A stretch of 32,536 bases of DNA from Alphaproteobacteria bacterium. Its GTDB lineage: Bacteria > Pseudomonadota > Alphaproteobacteria > Rhodobacterales > Rhodobacteraceae. The stretch is taken from the NCBI GenBank assembly GCA_030431485.1, contig JAUIIR010000050.1:1-32536 (forward strand), given 5' to 3'. Position 1 is the stretch's first letter. Every line of letters starts with the position of its first letter. Below are positions 1-7,234 of the stretch, piece after piece. A model generated the notes under the pieces. It was given only the letters and a program-made list of their open reading frames with translations. It did not search any database and was not told the origin of the DNA. The position numbers were made by a program, and so were the translations under genes.

Positions 1-940
1 GATCAAGGTCTTTTTCGCTCAATCCCAGACCGCGCAGGGCCAGAGGGGCTTGCATCGCCTTCGCAAACTGCCAAAGCGCCGGGCCCGGCGCATCGCCGCC
101 CAGGATGTCGACGATGGGCGCCAATTGCTCCGGGACCGCCGCTGCATTGTAGTGGACAGCATGGGGCAGGATGATCGCGTGGGTCTCTGCATGCGGCAAA
201 TCAAACGCACCACCGAGCGTGTGGCAAAGCTTGTGATGCAGAGCAATTCCGACCTGCCCCAAAACGGCACCGCAGGCCCATGCGCCGCGTTGCGTGTCTG
301 CGCGGGCCGCGAGATCGCCAGGCGTATCCAAGACACGGGGCAAGGCATTGGTAAAAGCCTCAATCCCTTCAATCGCAAGCTCGGTGCTCTCCTCGGTTCG
401 GTCTCTGGCATATAGAGCTTCGGCCGCATGGGCGATGGCGTTGAGCGCCGATGTGACGGTCATCGCAACCGGCAGTGTCGCCACCAATTCCGGATCGTAG
501 AGGACAACTTCTGGCAGGACCTTCGGATCCGTCACTGTCGTCTTGATCCCATCTTCGGTCTGGCCAAGGATCGGTGTGGCCTCGCTGCCCGCATAGGTGG
601 TTGGCACAACAATATGTGGCAGGCCCGTGCGCAAGGCGATGGCCTTTCCCAGGCCTGTGGTCGAGCCGCCGCCGATTGCTATGAGACAGTCGGCTCTAAC
701 TTCCGTGACGTGGTCAAGCGCCTCTTTGGTGACCTCGATCGGGGTGTGCATGGCTGCGCGTGAAAACACGCCAGCCGACCGCCCATTCAGAAGGGCCGCC
801 ACGTCGAGAGCCGATGAAGATTGCGCGGGTGTTGACAGGATCAGGGCACGGGAACGCCCAAGACGAGCAACTTCATCCGAGAGCGTCTCGCGGATGTTTT
901 GTCCGAAAAGAACACGCTGCTTGTTTGACTTATGTGGCAT
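1..940 (-). CDS. Maleylacetate reductase, iron-alcohol-dehydrogenase family (3' end cut by window edge)
   Basis: The frame starts at ATG 940 and stays open to base 1, giving about 313 residues of a family that is usually about 350-360 long, so only the C-terminal tail is missing. Visible motifs are the dinucleotide-binding AIGGGSTTGLGKAIA at about residues 88-102, PTTYAGSE, a central helical domain beginning VAMTVTSALNAIAHAAEALY, and HHKLCHTLGGAFDLPHAETH with the metal-site type histidines. The family reduces maleylacetate to 3-oxoadipate with NAD(P)H at the end of the hydroxyquinol, resorcinol and chlorocatechol pathways in the cytoplasm. It is the last gene of the minus-strand train and lies 113 bp behind a LysR gene. 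No ring-cleavage dioxygenase is visible here; it could be beyond the left edge. Another iron-containing alcohol dehydrogenase is possible, but the motif set fits maleylacetate reductase best. Confidence 0.85.
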   Translation of the reverse strand, partial: MPHKSNKQRVLFGQNIRETLSDEVARLGRSRALILSTPAQSSSALDVAALLNGRSAGVFSRAAMHTPIEVTKEALDHVTEVRADCLIAIGGGSTTGLGKAIALRTGLPHIVVPTTYAGSEATPILGQTEDGIKTTVTDPKVLPEVVLYDPELVATLPVAMTVTSALNAIAHAAEALYARDRTEESTELAIEGIEAFTNALPRVLDTPGDLAARADTQRGAWACGAVLGQVGIALHHKLCHTLGGAFDLPHAETHAIILPHAVHYNAAAVPEQLAPIVDILGGDAPGPALWQFAKAMQAPLALRGLGLSEKDLD

Positions 941-1023
941 GTCAGCCCAAGTCCCCGCTCCCATTGATGAAAGAAGCTTAGCGAGGTTGCGGCGCAGGCA
1001 GGTTCGAAAGGCTGCAGATTAAG

Positions 1024-1038
1024 TTACCAATCTGGTAA
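1024..1038. promoter_or_regulatory. Palindrome TTACCA-ATC-TGGTAA, candidate operator of the maleylacetate reductase gene
   Basis: A perfect 6-3-6 inverted repeat lies in the 113-bp gap between the LysR stop and the maleylacetate reductase start, about 85 bp upstream of the latter. Bases 1025-1037 fit the T-N11-A core of LysR-type operators, and the dyad also resembles GntR-type sites. The adjacent LysR regulator is the obvious candidate binder, but that is inference. Confidence 0.4.
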
Positions 1039-1053
1039 GTTGCGCTTGGCAAC

Positions 1054-2001
1054 CTAAGACGACGATGCGCGCCTTGTTTCTAGGTCCATCAAGTCTCGCA
1101 ACGCGGCCATTTCGGTCCCAAGGTACTGCAACAGGCGCTTGCGTGCGGGAAATTCCGGCGCGCTCTCAGAGGTCAAAACACAAAGGCGCCGATCCGGATC
1201 CCCGATCGTAATTGGCAGCGCTGCCAGCGTATTTTGCCGCCTCAGCCGGTAGACAACCGAGTAGGGCAGGACCGTGAGCGCATCGGACTCGTGCAGGATG
1301 TTCAAAACCGATGTTAGCGAGCCGCCCGAAAAACTGACCTTGATGTCTTTGACCCCGATCCGATCCAGAACATTGCGCAGATCGTGATAAAGTGGGCTGT
1401 CTGGCGGCGGCGCGATCCAAGAGTGTTGCGCAATGGCGGATGGGTCAAGTTCTGCCACAAGCGACAGTGGGTGACCGGTGCGACAGGCGATCACATTTCG
1501 CCCCGGCAGCACCTGTGTAGCGTCGATTGTGTCAGGAACCTGGGTTGCCCTGATGGGTACGATCCCAACGTCAAGCTTGTCTGACGCCAGCCCATCGAGA
1601 ATCTTCTGAACATAGCCATAGCTTTGATCGATCCGAATGCCGGGATATTCCGATTGGAAGGCTGCAAGGATTGGCGAGACGACCCCATCCATGAAAATAG
1701 GCGGCCCCGCCAATCTAAGAGCACCGGCCTGACCTCGTTTGAACCGGACAATAAAGTCGCTTGCTGCGTCTCCTGCTTGCCGCACTGAGCGACCATGCTG
1801 CACCAGTTGCAAGCAAAACTCGGTTGGTTGTAGCGGACGTTTTCCGGGTTCAAACAGGGCCACGCCGATCCGCTTTTCAAGCTCTGAAACCGAGCGGGAC
1901 AGGCTTGGTTGAGTCTTGCCAAGGGCCATAGCGCCCTCGGAAAGCCCGCCGCCATCGACAATGGCGGCGAGCATTTCCAGTTGGCGAGGGTCAATCTTCA
2001 T
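1054..2001 (-). CDS. LysR-family transcriptional regulator
   Basis: This is a 315-residue protein of normal LysR length. Residues 3-62 form the winged helix-turn-helix (QLEMLAAIVDGGGLSEGAMALGK, then TQPSLSRSVSELEKRIG). The rest is the two-lobed effector-binding domain, starting near GALRLAGPPIF. ATG 2001 is the natural start because it sets the HTH at the usual distance from the N-terminus. The gene lies 30 bp behind the hemerythrin-like gene and 113 bp ahead of maleylacetate reductase, all on the same strand, so it may be co-transcribed with them rather than divergent as is usual for the family. Its most likely target is the maleylacetate reductase promoter (palindrome at 1024-1038) or its own cluster. 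The effector is unknown; an aromatic acid or ring-cleavage intermediate would fit the neighbourhood. Confidence 0.9.
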   Translation of the reverse strand: MKIDPRQLEMLAAIVDGGGLSEGAMALGKTQPSLSRSVSELEKRIGVALFEPGKRPLQPTEFCLQLVQHGRSVRQAGDAASDFIVRFKRGQAGALRLAGPPIFMDGVVSPILAAFQSEYPGIRIDQSYGYVQKILDGLASDKLDVGIVPIRATQVPDTIDATQVLPGRNVIACRTGHPLSLVAELDPSAIAQHSWIAPPPDSPLYHDLRNVLDRIGVKDIKVSFSGGSLTSVLNILHESDALTVLPYSVVYRLRRQNTLAALPITIGDPDRRLCVLTSESAPEFPARKRLLQYLGTEMAALRDLMDLETRRASSS

Positions 2002-2031
2002 GGCACCAAGCTGCGTTCGTTTTGCATCCGC

Positions 2032-2601
2032 CTAACCTCTGAGCCTATGGTGCAGGATGATCGGCACCGCAAGGTCTTCCTCATCCGTGAGGTGCCGTTT
2101 CAGGAATGCCTCGATCACCTGCGCTTGACCGTGCACCGCGCCCGCTTCTTCGAAGGCCTGAGTTTCGTCCAAGGCGGCAAGCTTGATTACGCGGTTGGCT
2201 TGGCGGGTGAAGTCGTCCAAAACCACATCAAGATCGGCATGGTCTTTCTCCAAAACCTCCAGCCCCGCATCAAAGCGCGGGTCAGCAGCCGAAAGCTCGG
2301 GGAAGTAGCTGTGATCTTCCCAGCCATGGTGGCCGTGCAAATTGCCGACTAGTCGACCGCCCAGAAACGACAGCCGCGCGGTGTAGTCGTCCAGCGCCAT
2401 GCCCTTGTCGAGCATCAGTTCGGTATCAAGGCGCACCCGCTCGGCCAAAGCGCGGAAGTTCTGGTGCGCGCTCAGCCAGTGACGGGTCTTGTCCTTGAAG
2501 CCCGGATGCGCCTCCCACGTGTCGCGCGGGTAGGTGCCGAGAAGAAAACGCATCTCTTCGGTCATGTCGGTGTCGCGGACGGTGTAGGTGGTATCGAGCA
2601 T
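2032..2601 (-). CDS. Hemerythrin HHE-domain protein
   Basis: I start this at ATG 2601 (189 residues) because GAAAGGAGAG sits directly in front of it; an open extension upstream to 2646 lacks a ribosome-binding site. The protein has the four-helix hemerythrin pattern of metal ligands: a His early in SAHQNF, then HGHHGWEDHSYFPEL, then EKDHADLD, and a C-terminal HLTDEEDLAVPIILHH. Such proteins bind a di-iron centre and act in oxygen, NO or iron handling in the cytoplasm; the substrate here cannot be told. It lies 69 bp downstream of the CDGSH-FMN gene and 30 bp upstream of a LysR gene on the same strand. Together with its iron-sulphur and quinone-related neighbours it fits a redox-stress cluster. 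Confidence 0.8.
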   Translation of the reverse strand: MLDTTYTVRDTDMTEEMRFLLGTYPRDTWEAHPGFKDKTRHWLSAHQNFRALAERVRLDTELMLDKGMALDDYTARLSFLGGRLVGNLHGHHGWEDHSYFPELSAADPRFDAGLEVLEKDHADLDVVLDDFTRQANRVIKLAALDETQAFEEAGAVHGQAQVIEAFLKRHLTDEEDLAVPIILHHRLRG

Positions 2602-2670
2602 CGGGTCTCTCCTTTCGCATCTGATGTGGGTATGGGGCCTCCCCACACCAGAGCGCGGGCGACAGGGCCG

Positions 2671-4203
2671 CTATGCGGGCCCGGCAAAACGGATGCCCGC
2701 CAGATCCGCCACATCGCGCTTCCAGCTTGTGATGTCGCGCGGGTTGAAGCCGGACAGACTGTTATGGCCGCAGGCGCGGGCCATGACCTGCATCAACTCG
2801 ACCGAAGCGCCGAAATATCGCGCCAGTTGCTCCGCTCCGCGCTGCACGTCGAGCCGCTTCCGCAGCTCCGGTTTCTGGGTCGCCACACCAACAGGGCAGT
2901 TGTTGGAATTGCACATCCGCGCCGCGATGCAGCCCACGGCTTGCATTGCGGAATTGCTGACCGCAATCGCGTCCGCGCCAAGGGCCATCGCCTTTACGAA
3001 ATCCTCGGCGACGCGCAGCCCGCCGGTGATCACCAGCGTCACTTCACGTCCCGTTTTGGAGTCCAAATGCCGCCGCGCGCGGGCCAGCGCGGGGATCGTC
3101 GGCACCGAGATATGGTTGCGGAAGATCAAAGGCGCTGCCCCCGTGCCGCCGCCGCGCCCGTCGAGGATGATGTAGTCGGCAGAGGCCTCCAGCGCGAAGT
3201 CGATATCGTCTTCGATATGATTGGCCGAGAGTTTGAAGCCGATGGGAATACCGCCCGAGCGCTCGCGCACCTGATCGGCAATACGTTTGAAATCAGCTGG
3301 TGTGTGCAAGTCGGGGAAGGTTGCGGGCGAGATAGCGGCTTGACCGGGTTCCAGCCCCCGCACCTCGGCGATCTTGCCTTGGACCTTGTCGCCGGGCAGG
3401 TGGCCTCCGGTGCCGGTCTTGGCGCCTTGGCCGCCTTTGAAGTGGAAGGCCTGCACTTTGGCGACGTGATCCAGCGACCAGCCGAATTGAGCCGAGGCCA
3501 GTTCATAGAAATAGCGACTGTTCGCGGCCTGCTCTTCGGGCAGCATACCGCCTTCGCCAGAACAGATGCCGGTGCCTGCCATCTCGGCCCCCTTGGAAAG
3601 CGCGATCTTGGCTTCTTCCGATAGTGCGCCATAACTCATGTCGGACACAAAGAGCGGGATCGACAGTGTTAGCGGCTTGGCCGCCCGCGGGCCAATCACC
3701 ACCTCGGTCGCTACACCGGCCTCATCCAAGAGCGGCTTGCGCGCCATTTGCGCGGCAAGGATCTGAATATCGTCCCAATGGGGCAGGTCTTTGCGCGGCA
3801 CGCCCATGGCCCCCATCTCGCCGTGGTGGCCAAGTTTGGACAGCCCGTCATTTGCCAGCGCATGGATGCGGGCGACCGTCGGTTCCTCGGGCGTGGGGGT
3901 GGCCTGTGGTATGTCGGAGGTGGGCTCGGGCGCAGGGTCGCCCTCCGCCTTGTCGCCGAGATCCTTGTGGGTCATGTCGCAGAAGGGGGCGTTCGCGGTG
4001 CCCTTGCACTGGCAGAGCAGTACTTCGCCGTCCGCATCCGCCACGAAACTCAGCGGCTTGATCCCGGTGCCGACATGGCTGGCGTCGCAGAAGGGTTGCG
4101 TCTTCGAGCGCCCGCAACGGCACCAGAGATAGCTCTTGCCCTTCTCCAACGCGACCTTGGCGGGGAATTTCTTGGCGATGATTGGAGCGGCTTTGTCGGT
4201 CAT
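2671..4203 (-). CDS. Double-CDGSH iron-sulphur module fused to glutamate-synthase-type FMN domain
   Basis: This is a 510-residue protein. Two CDGSH-type [2Fe-2S] sites occupy the first 80 residues: CRCGRSKTQPFCDASH (ligands C28, C30, C39, H43) and CQCKGTANAPFCDMTH (C64, C66, C75, H79). A Pro/Glu-rich linker (about 80-110) leads to an FMN-binding TIM-barrel like the central domain of glutamate synthase (GltB/GltS; about 120-500), with SGEGGMLPEE, FHFKGGQGAKTGTGGHLPG, DGRGGGTGAAP and the [3Fe-4S] cysteines C425, C431 and C436 in a CxxxxxCxxxxC arrangement. There is no amidotransferase domain, so glutamine-dependent glutamate synthesis is unlikely on its own. The likely role is flavin and iron-sulphur electron transfer with an unknown substrate. 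GGGAGAG precedes ATG 4203. The start lies 18 bp behind the hydroquinone reductase stop, so co-transcription is likely. Confidence 0.85.
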   Translation of the reverse strand: MTDKAAPIIAKKFPAKVALEKGKSYLWCRCGRSKTQPFCDASHVGTGIKPLSFVADADGEVLLCQCKGTANAPFCDMTHKDLGDKAEGDPAPEPTSDIPQATPTPEEPTVARIHALANDGLSKLGHHGEMGAMGVPRKDLPHWDDIQILAAQMARKPLLDEAGVATEVVIGPRAAKPLTLSIPLFVSDMSYGALSEEAKIALSKGAEMAGTGICSGEGGMLPEEQAANSRYFYELASAQFGWSLDHVAKVQAFHFKGGQGAKTGTGGHLPGDKVQGKIAEVRGLEPGQAAISPATFPDLHTPADFKRIADQVRERSGGIPIGFKLSANHIEDDIDFALEASADYIILDGRGGGTGAAPLIFRNHISVPTIPALARARRHLDSKTGREVTLVITGGLRVAEDFVKAMALGADAIAVSNSAMQAVGCIAARMCNSNNCPVGVATQKPELRKRLDVQRGAEQLARYFGASVELMQVMARACGHNSLSGFNPRDITSWKRDVADLAGIRFAGPA

Positions 4204-4221
4204 GGTGGCTCTCCCTGTTTT

Positions 4222-5226
4222 TTATGCGCCGAGCTGTGCTGGCTGTTTGTTCAGCCGCGCCCGGTCGTGCGGCGCGGAGTAGTCAATATCTGGACCCATC
4301 GGCACGACGCGGGTCGGATTTACGGAGGTGTGACTGCCGTAATAGTGTTTCTTGATGTAAGGCAGATCGACCGTCGCGGCGATGCCAGGGTGCTGGTAGA
4401 GGTCGCGCACATAGGCAAACAAGTTCGGGTAGTCTGCAATCCGGCGCAGGTTGCATTTGAAATGCCCGACATAGACCGGATCGAACCGCACCGATGTTGT
4501 GAAGAGCCGCCAATCCGCCTCTGTCAAAGTATCGCCCATCAGATAGCGTTGGGTCGAAAGGCGGTCTTCCAGCCAATCAAGTGTGTCGAACAGCGGAAGA
4601 AGCGCCTCTTCATAAGCTGCTTGCGTTGTCGCAAAGCCCGCCTTGTAGACGCCGTTATTGACCGTGTCGTAGATGCGCTCGTTGACCTTATCGATCTCGT
4701 CCCGCAGCGGCGCGGGATAGTAGTCGCCCTGCGCCGCGCCCACGCCGTCAAAGGCGCTGTTCATCATGCGGATGATCTCGGCACTTTCATTCGAGACGAT
4801 GGTGCCTTTGGCCTTGTCCCATAGGACAGGCACCGTCACCCGGCCTGAATAGGACGGGTCGGCTTTGGTATAGACCTGATGCAAAAACTCGGAGCCGTGC
4901 AGATGGTCCGCCGTCGCCCCATCGCCGGGGGCGAAGGTCCAGCCGTCCTTGCCCATGAACCAATGCACGACAGAGACGTCGATCATCGCCTCTAACCCCT
5001 TGAGCGCCCGGAAGATCAGTGTGCGATGCGCCCATGGGCAAGCAAGCGAGACATAAAGGTGATAGCGCCCCGGCTCTGCCTTGAAATCGCCCGTGCCTGT
5101 CGGCCCCGGCGCGCCATCGGCTGTGACCCAGTTGCGAAAGGCCGACGCTTTGCGGACAAACCGCCCGCCGCTGGATTTGGTGTCATACCACTGATCGACC
5201 CATCGGCCGTCCTGCAAAAGTCCCAT
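4222..5226 (-). CDS. Glutathionyl-hydroquinone reductase (Xi-class glutathione transferase)
   Basis: The 334-residue protein matches the YqjG/PcpF/ECM4 family in length and motifs. The thioredoxin-fold domain holds the catalytic cysteine C63 in SLACPWAHRT, and the all-alpha C-terminal domain follows (YLMGDTLTEADWRLFTTSVRFD, then the family-typical HFKCNLRRIADYPNL). These enzymes use glutathione to reduce glutathionyl-hydroquinones back to free hydroquinones (EC 1.8.5.7), in quinone detoxification and chlorophenol breakdown. GGAGATGAGG precedes ATG 5226, and the gene begins 10 bp after the pirin stop, whose TAG is immediately followed by that ribosome-binding site. The tight link to pirin and the CDGSH-FMN gene, and a maleylacetate reductase in the same train, point to quinone/hydroquinone handling. 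Confidence 0.92.
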   Translation of the reverse strand: MGLLQDGRWVDQWYDTKSSGGRFVRKASAFRNWVTADGAPGPTGTGDFKAEPGRYHLYVSLACPWAHRTLIFRALKGLEAMIDVSVVHWFMGKDGWTFAPGDGATADHLHGSEFLHQVYTKADPSYSGRVTVPVLWDKAKGTIVSNESAEIIRMMNSAFDGVGAAQGDYYPAPLRDEIDKVNERIYDTVNNGVYKAGFATTQAAYEEALLPLFDTLDWLEDRLSTQRYLMGDTLTEADWRLFTTSVRFDPVYVGHFKCNLRRIADYPNLFAYVRDLYQHPGIAATVDLPYIKKHYYGSHTSVNPTRVVPMGPDIDYSAPHDRARLNKQPAQLGA

Positions 5227-5236
5227 GCCTCATCTC

Positions 5237-6151
5237 CTAGTGGTCTAATGGCTTGATAAATGTGTTGTTGCGCAGGTCTGCGAAGGCCTGTTGCAACTCG
5301 GCCTGCGTGTTCATGACGATGGGCCCGTGCCATGCCACAGGCTCTTTGATCGGCGTGCCCGCAACCAGGAGGAAACGAACGCCATCAGGCCCTGCCTGCA
5401 CCTCGATCTCATCGCCTGTGCCAAAGCGCACTAGCGTTCGGTTGCCGGACATGTCGCGAATATTGAGTTCCTGGCCCAACACTTCTTTTTCCAAGAGAAC
5501 CCCGGCGGGGGCCGAGGCATCGGTAAACCGCGCCTGACCGTCAAAGACATAGGCAAAGGTGTTGCGATAGGTGTCGACCTTGAAGCGCTTCTTCAGGCCG
5601 GCAGGCACCCAGATATCAAGATAAAGAGGATCAGCCGCGATCCCGTCAACCGGGCCGCGCTTGCCCCAGAATTCGCCAATCATGATTTTGACGCGCGTGC
5701 CGTCATCGTCGATGACTTCGGGGATCTCTTTGGCTTCCACATCCTGATAACGCGGGGCTGTCATCTTCAGACTACCGGGCAGGTTGGCCCAAAGTTGAAA
5801 GCCATGCATCTGGCCGCGCGCGTTTCCGGTTGGCATTTCCTGATGCAGAATGCCCGACCCTGCGGTCATCCACTGAATATCGCCAGCCTTCAAGTTGCCG
5901 GTATTGCCGAGGCTGTCAGAGTGTTCGACCGCACCTTCGACAACGTAAGTGATCGTCTCGATCCCCCGATGGGGATGCCACGGGAAGCCGCGCTGGTAAG
6001 CGTCGGGATCGTCATTGCGGAAATCATCGAGCAGCAGGAATGGATCCTGCGCACTTGGGTCCTGAAAGCCGAAGGCGCGGTGCAGGTGCACGCCTGCGCC
6101 TTCCATGGTGGCTTGGGCTTGGGATGTGCCGATGGCGGGGCGAATGGACAT
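5237..6151 (-). CDS. Pirin-family protein (bicupin)
   Basis: This is a 304-residue double-cupin protein of the pirin family. The metal-binding set is visible in the N-terminal cupin: H59 and H61 in WHPHRGIET, and H103 and E105 in GSGILHQEMP. The C-terminal pirin domain follows, including QLWANLPGSLKM. Pirins bind Fe or a similar metal; some have quercetinase-type dioxygenase activity and others are redox-linked regulators. Which applies here is unknown. The stop codon of the upstream gene merges into the pirin ribosome-binding site (TAAGGAGG), leaving 9 bp between the genes, and the downstream hydroquinone reductase begins 10 bp after pirin. This spacing indicates one operon. Confidence 0.92.
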   Translation of the reverse strand: MSIRPAIGTSQAQATMEGAGVHLHRAFGFQDPSAQDPFLLLDDFRNDDPDAYQRGFPWHPHRGIETITYVVEGAVEHSDSLGNTGNLKAGDIQWMTAGSGILHQEMPTGNARGQMHGFQLWANLPGSLKMTAPRYQDVEAKEIPEVIDDDGTRVKIMIGEFWGKRGPVDGIAADPLYLDIWVPAGLKKRFKVDTYRNTFAYVFDGQARFTDASAPAGVLLEKEVLGQELNIRDMSGNRTLVRFGTGDEIEVQAGPDGVRFLLVAGTPIKEPVAWHGPIVMNTQAELQQAFADLRNNTFIKPLDH

Positions 6152-6160
6152 GGGGCCTCC

Positions 6161-7234
6161 TTACGGTGCAGTAATTTCGATGGTCAGAATGACCGGCTCT
6201 GTTTGGGTGCCAATCGTGCCAATGGCGGCGTCGAAAGGCGCGCCGATGGTGTTGCCTGCGACATCCTCCAGCTCGGGGTCAACGATCAGGCGATAGCTCC
6301 CGGCCTGCCAAGGGCTGTCCGGCATCATCGACCAGCCGCCGCCGTCGCTGGTGATCTGGCCTTGGACGGGCTGACCGCCCGGGCCTTGAAGTGTGATGAG
6401 CCGCAGGGCCGCGCCGCTGTCCATGATTCGGTCAAAGGCGAGGGTCAGCGGCGCTTGGCTGCCCGCCGCAGGGGCAAGGATTTCCCAGGTTTCCGGGTCG
6501 ATGGCGCGCCGTTCAGGGGGGCCGACGCGAAAGGCCACCGACGCTGGCTTGCCAAGTGGATGACCCGCCGCGCTGCGCATCTGCTGTGAGACGATCAGGC
6601 GATAGCTCTGACCCTCTTGCAGCGGTGCGCCCCCTGACACATTGGGGCCAACGCCCTGTTTGATGCGGCCGGGGTCCAGCAGCAACGTCGCGCGGGTCTG
6701 GCTGGGGTCCCACAGTTCTGCCTCCAGCGACAGGAAGGGGCTGGCGACTGGGGTTCCACCCACAGTGACAAGCGACACCATCTCGCGCAGTTGGCCCCGC
6801 GCCATCGGTTCCGAGAAATGCAGATAGAGGCGCAGCGTATTGGCGGGGAGAACCGCTTGCGACGGGGCGAAGCTGACCAGACGCGGGGTGGTTGCCTCTG
6901 GTGCGGGCAAAGCAATGCGCAAAGTTTCGTTTGCGACGGTCAGTACATAGCTTGCTCCTGCCTTCAGCGCAAAGCGCGGCTGCACGATCAGGGCCTCACC
7001 GTCTTGGCTGATAGACACCAGCATGCCCCGCGCCGAGGCACTGTCTTCAAGTTGCAGCCGGACGGCCTCTGCATCGCTCAACGCCGAAGACATGTCCTGA
7101 GGGGCGAGGCCCGTCACAACAACGGCTCCGCTTGCCCCATCCAGCCGCGCTGCGACTTCGGCCACCGCCGCGAATGGAGACAGGAGGAACGCGGCGAGCA
7201 AAGCCCGCCGCATCCTGGTTTGCAGGGCAAACAT
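6161..7234 (-). CDS. Exported Ig-like-domain protein of unknown function
   Basis: This is a 357-residue protein with an N-terminal signal peptide (basic residues, then ALLAAFLLSPFAAVAE, likely cleaved near AVA). The remainder looks like repeated beta-sandwich domains of the SbsA/Big_5 type: PANTLRLYLHFSEPMARG at about residues 130-147, and a second APLTLAFDRIMDSGAALRLI later. No catalytic motif or lipobox was seen. The ATG shares its A with the last base of the upstream stop (TGATG), so the two exported proteins are translationally coupled and probably work together in the periplasm or at the surface. The pirin gene follows after 9 bp. Function is not recognised. Confidence 0.72.
   Translation of the reverse strand: MFALQTRMRRALLAAFLLSPFAAVAEVAARLDGASGAVVVTGLAPQDMSSALSDAEAVRLQLEDSASARGMLVSISQDGEALIVQPRFALKAGASYVLTVANETLRIALPAPEATTPRLVSFAPSQAVLPANTLRLYLHFSEPMARGQLREMVSLVTVGGTPVASPFLSLEAELWDPSQTRATLLLDPGRIKQGVGPNVSGGAPLQEGQSYRLIVSQQMRSAAGHPLGKPASVAFRVGPPERRAIDPETWEILAPAAGSQAPLTLAFDRIMDSGAALRLITLQGPGGQPVQGQITSDGGGWSMMPDSPWQAGSYRLIVDPELEDVAGNTIGAPFDAAIGTIGTQTEPVILTIEITAP

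Noticed and set aside
50..1022. Several short plus- and minus-strand frames at the left edge
   Set aside because: They overlap the maleylacetate reductase frame, which is continuous from ATG 940 to the window edge and carries all family motifs.
2464..3624. Long plus-strand frame opposite the CDGSH-FMN gene
   Set aside because: It is an antisense shadow; the minus strand carries two CDGSH motifs and glutamate-synthase motifs.
3748..4824. Plus-strand frame spanning the CDGSH-FMN and hydroquinone reductase genes
   Set aside because: It crosses two genes and their junction on the other strand and shows no domain or ribosome-binding site.
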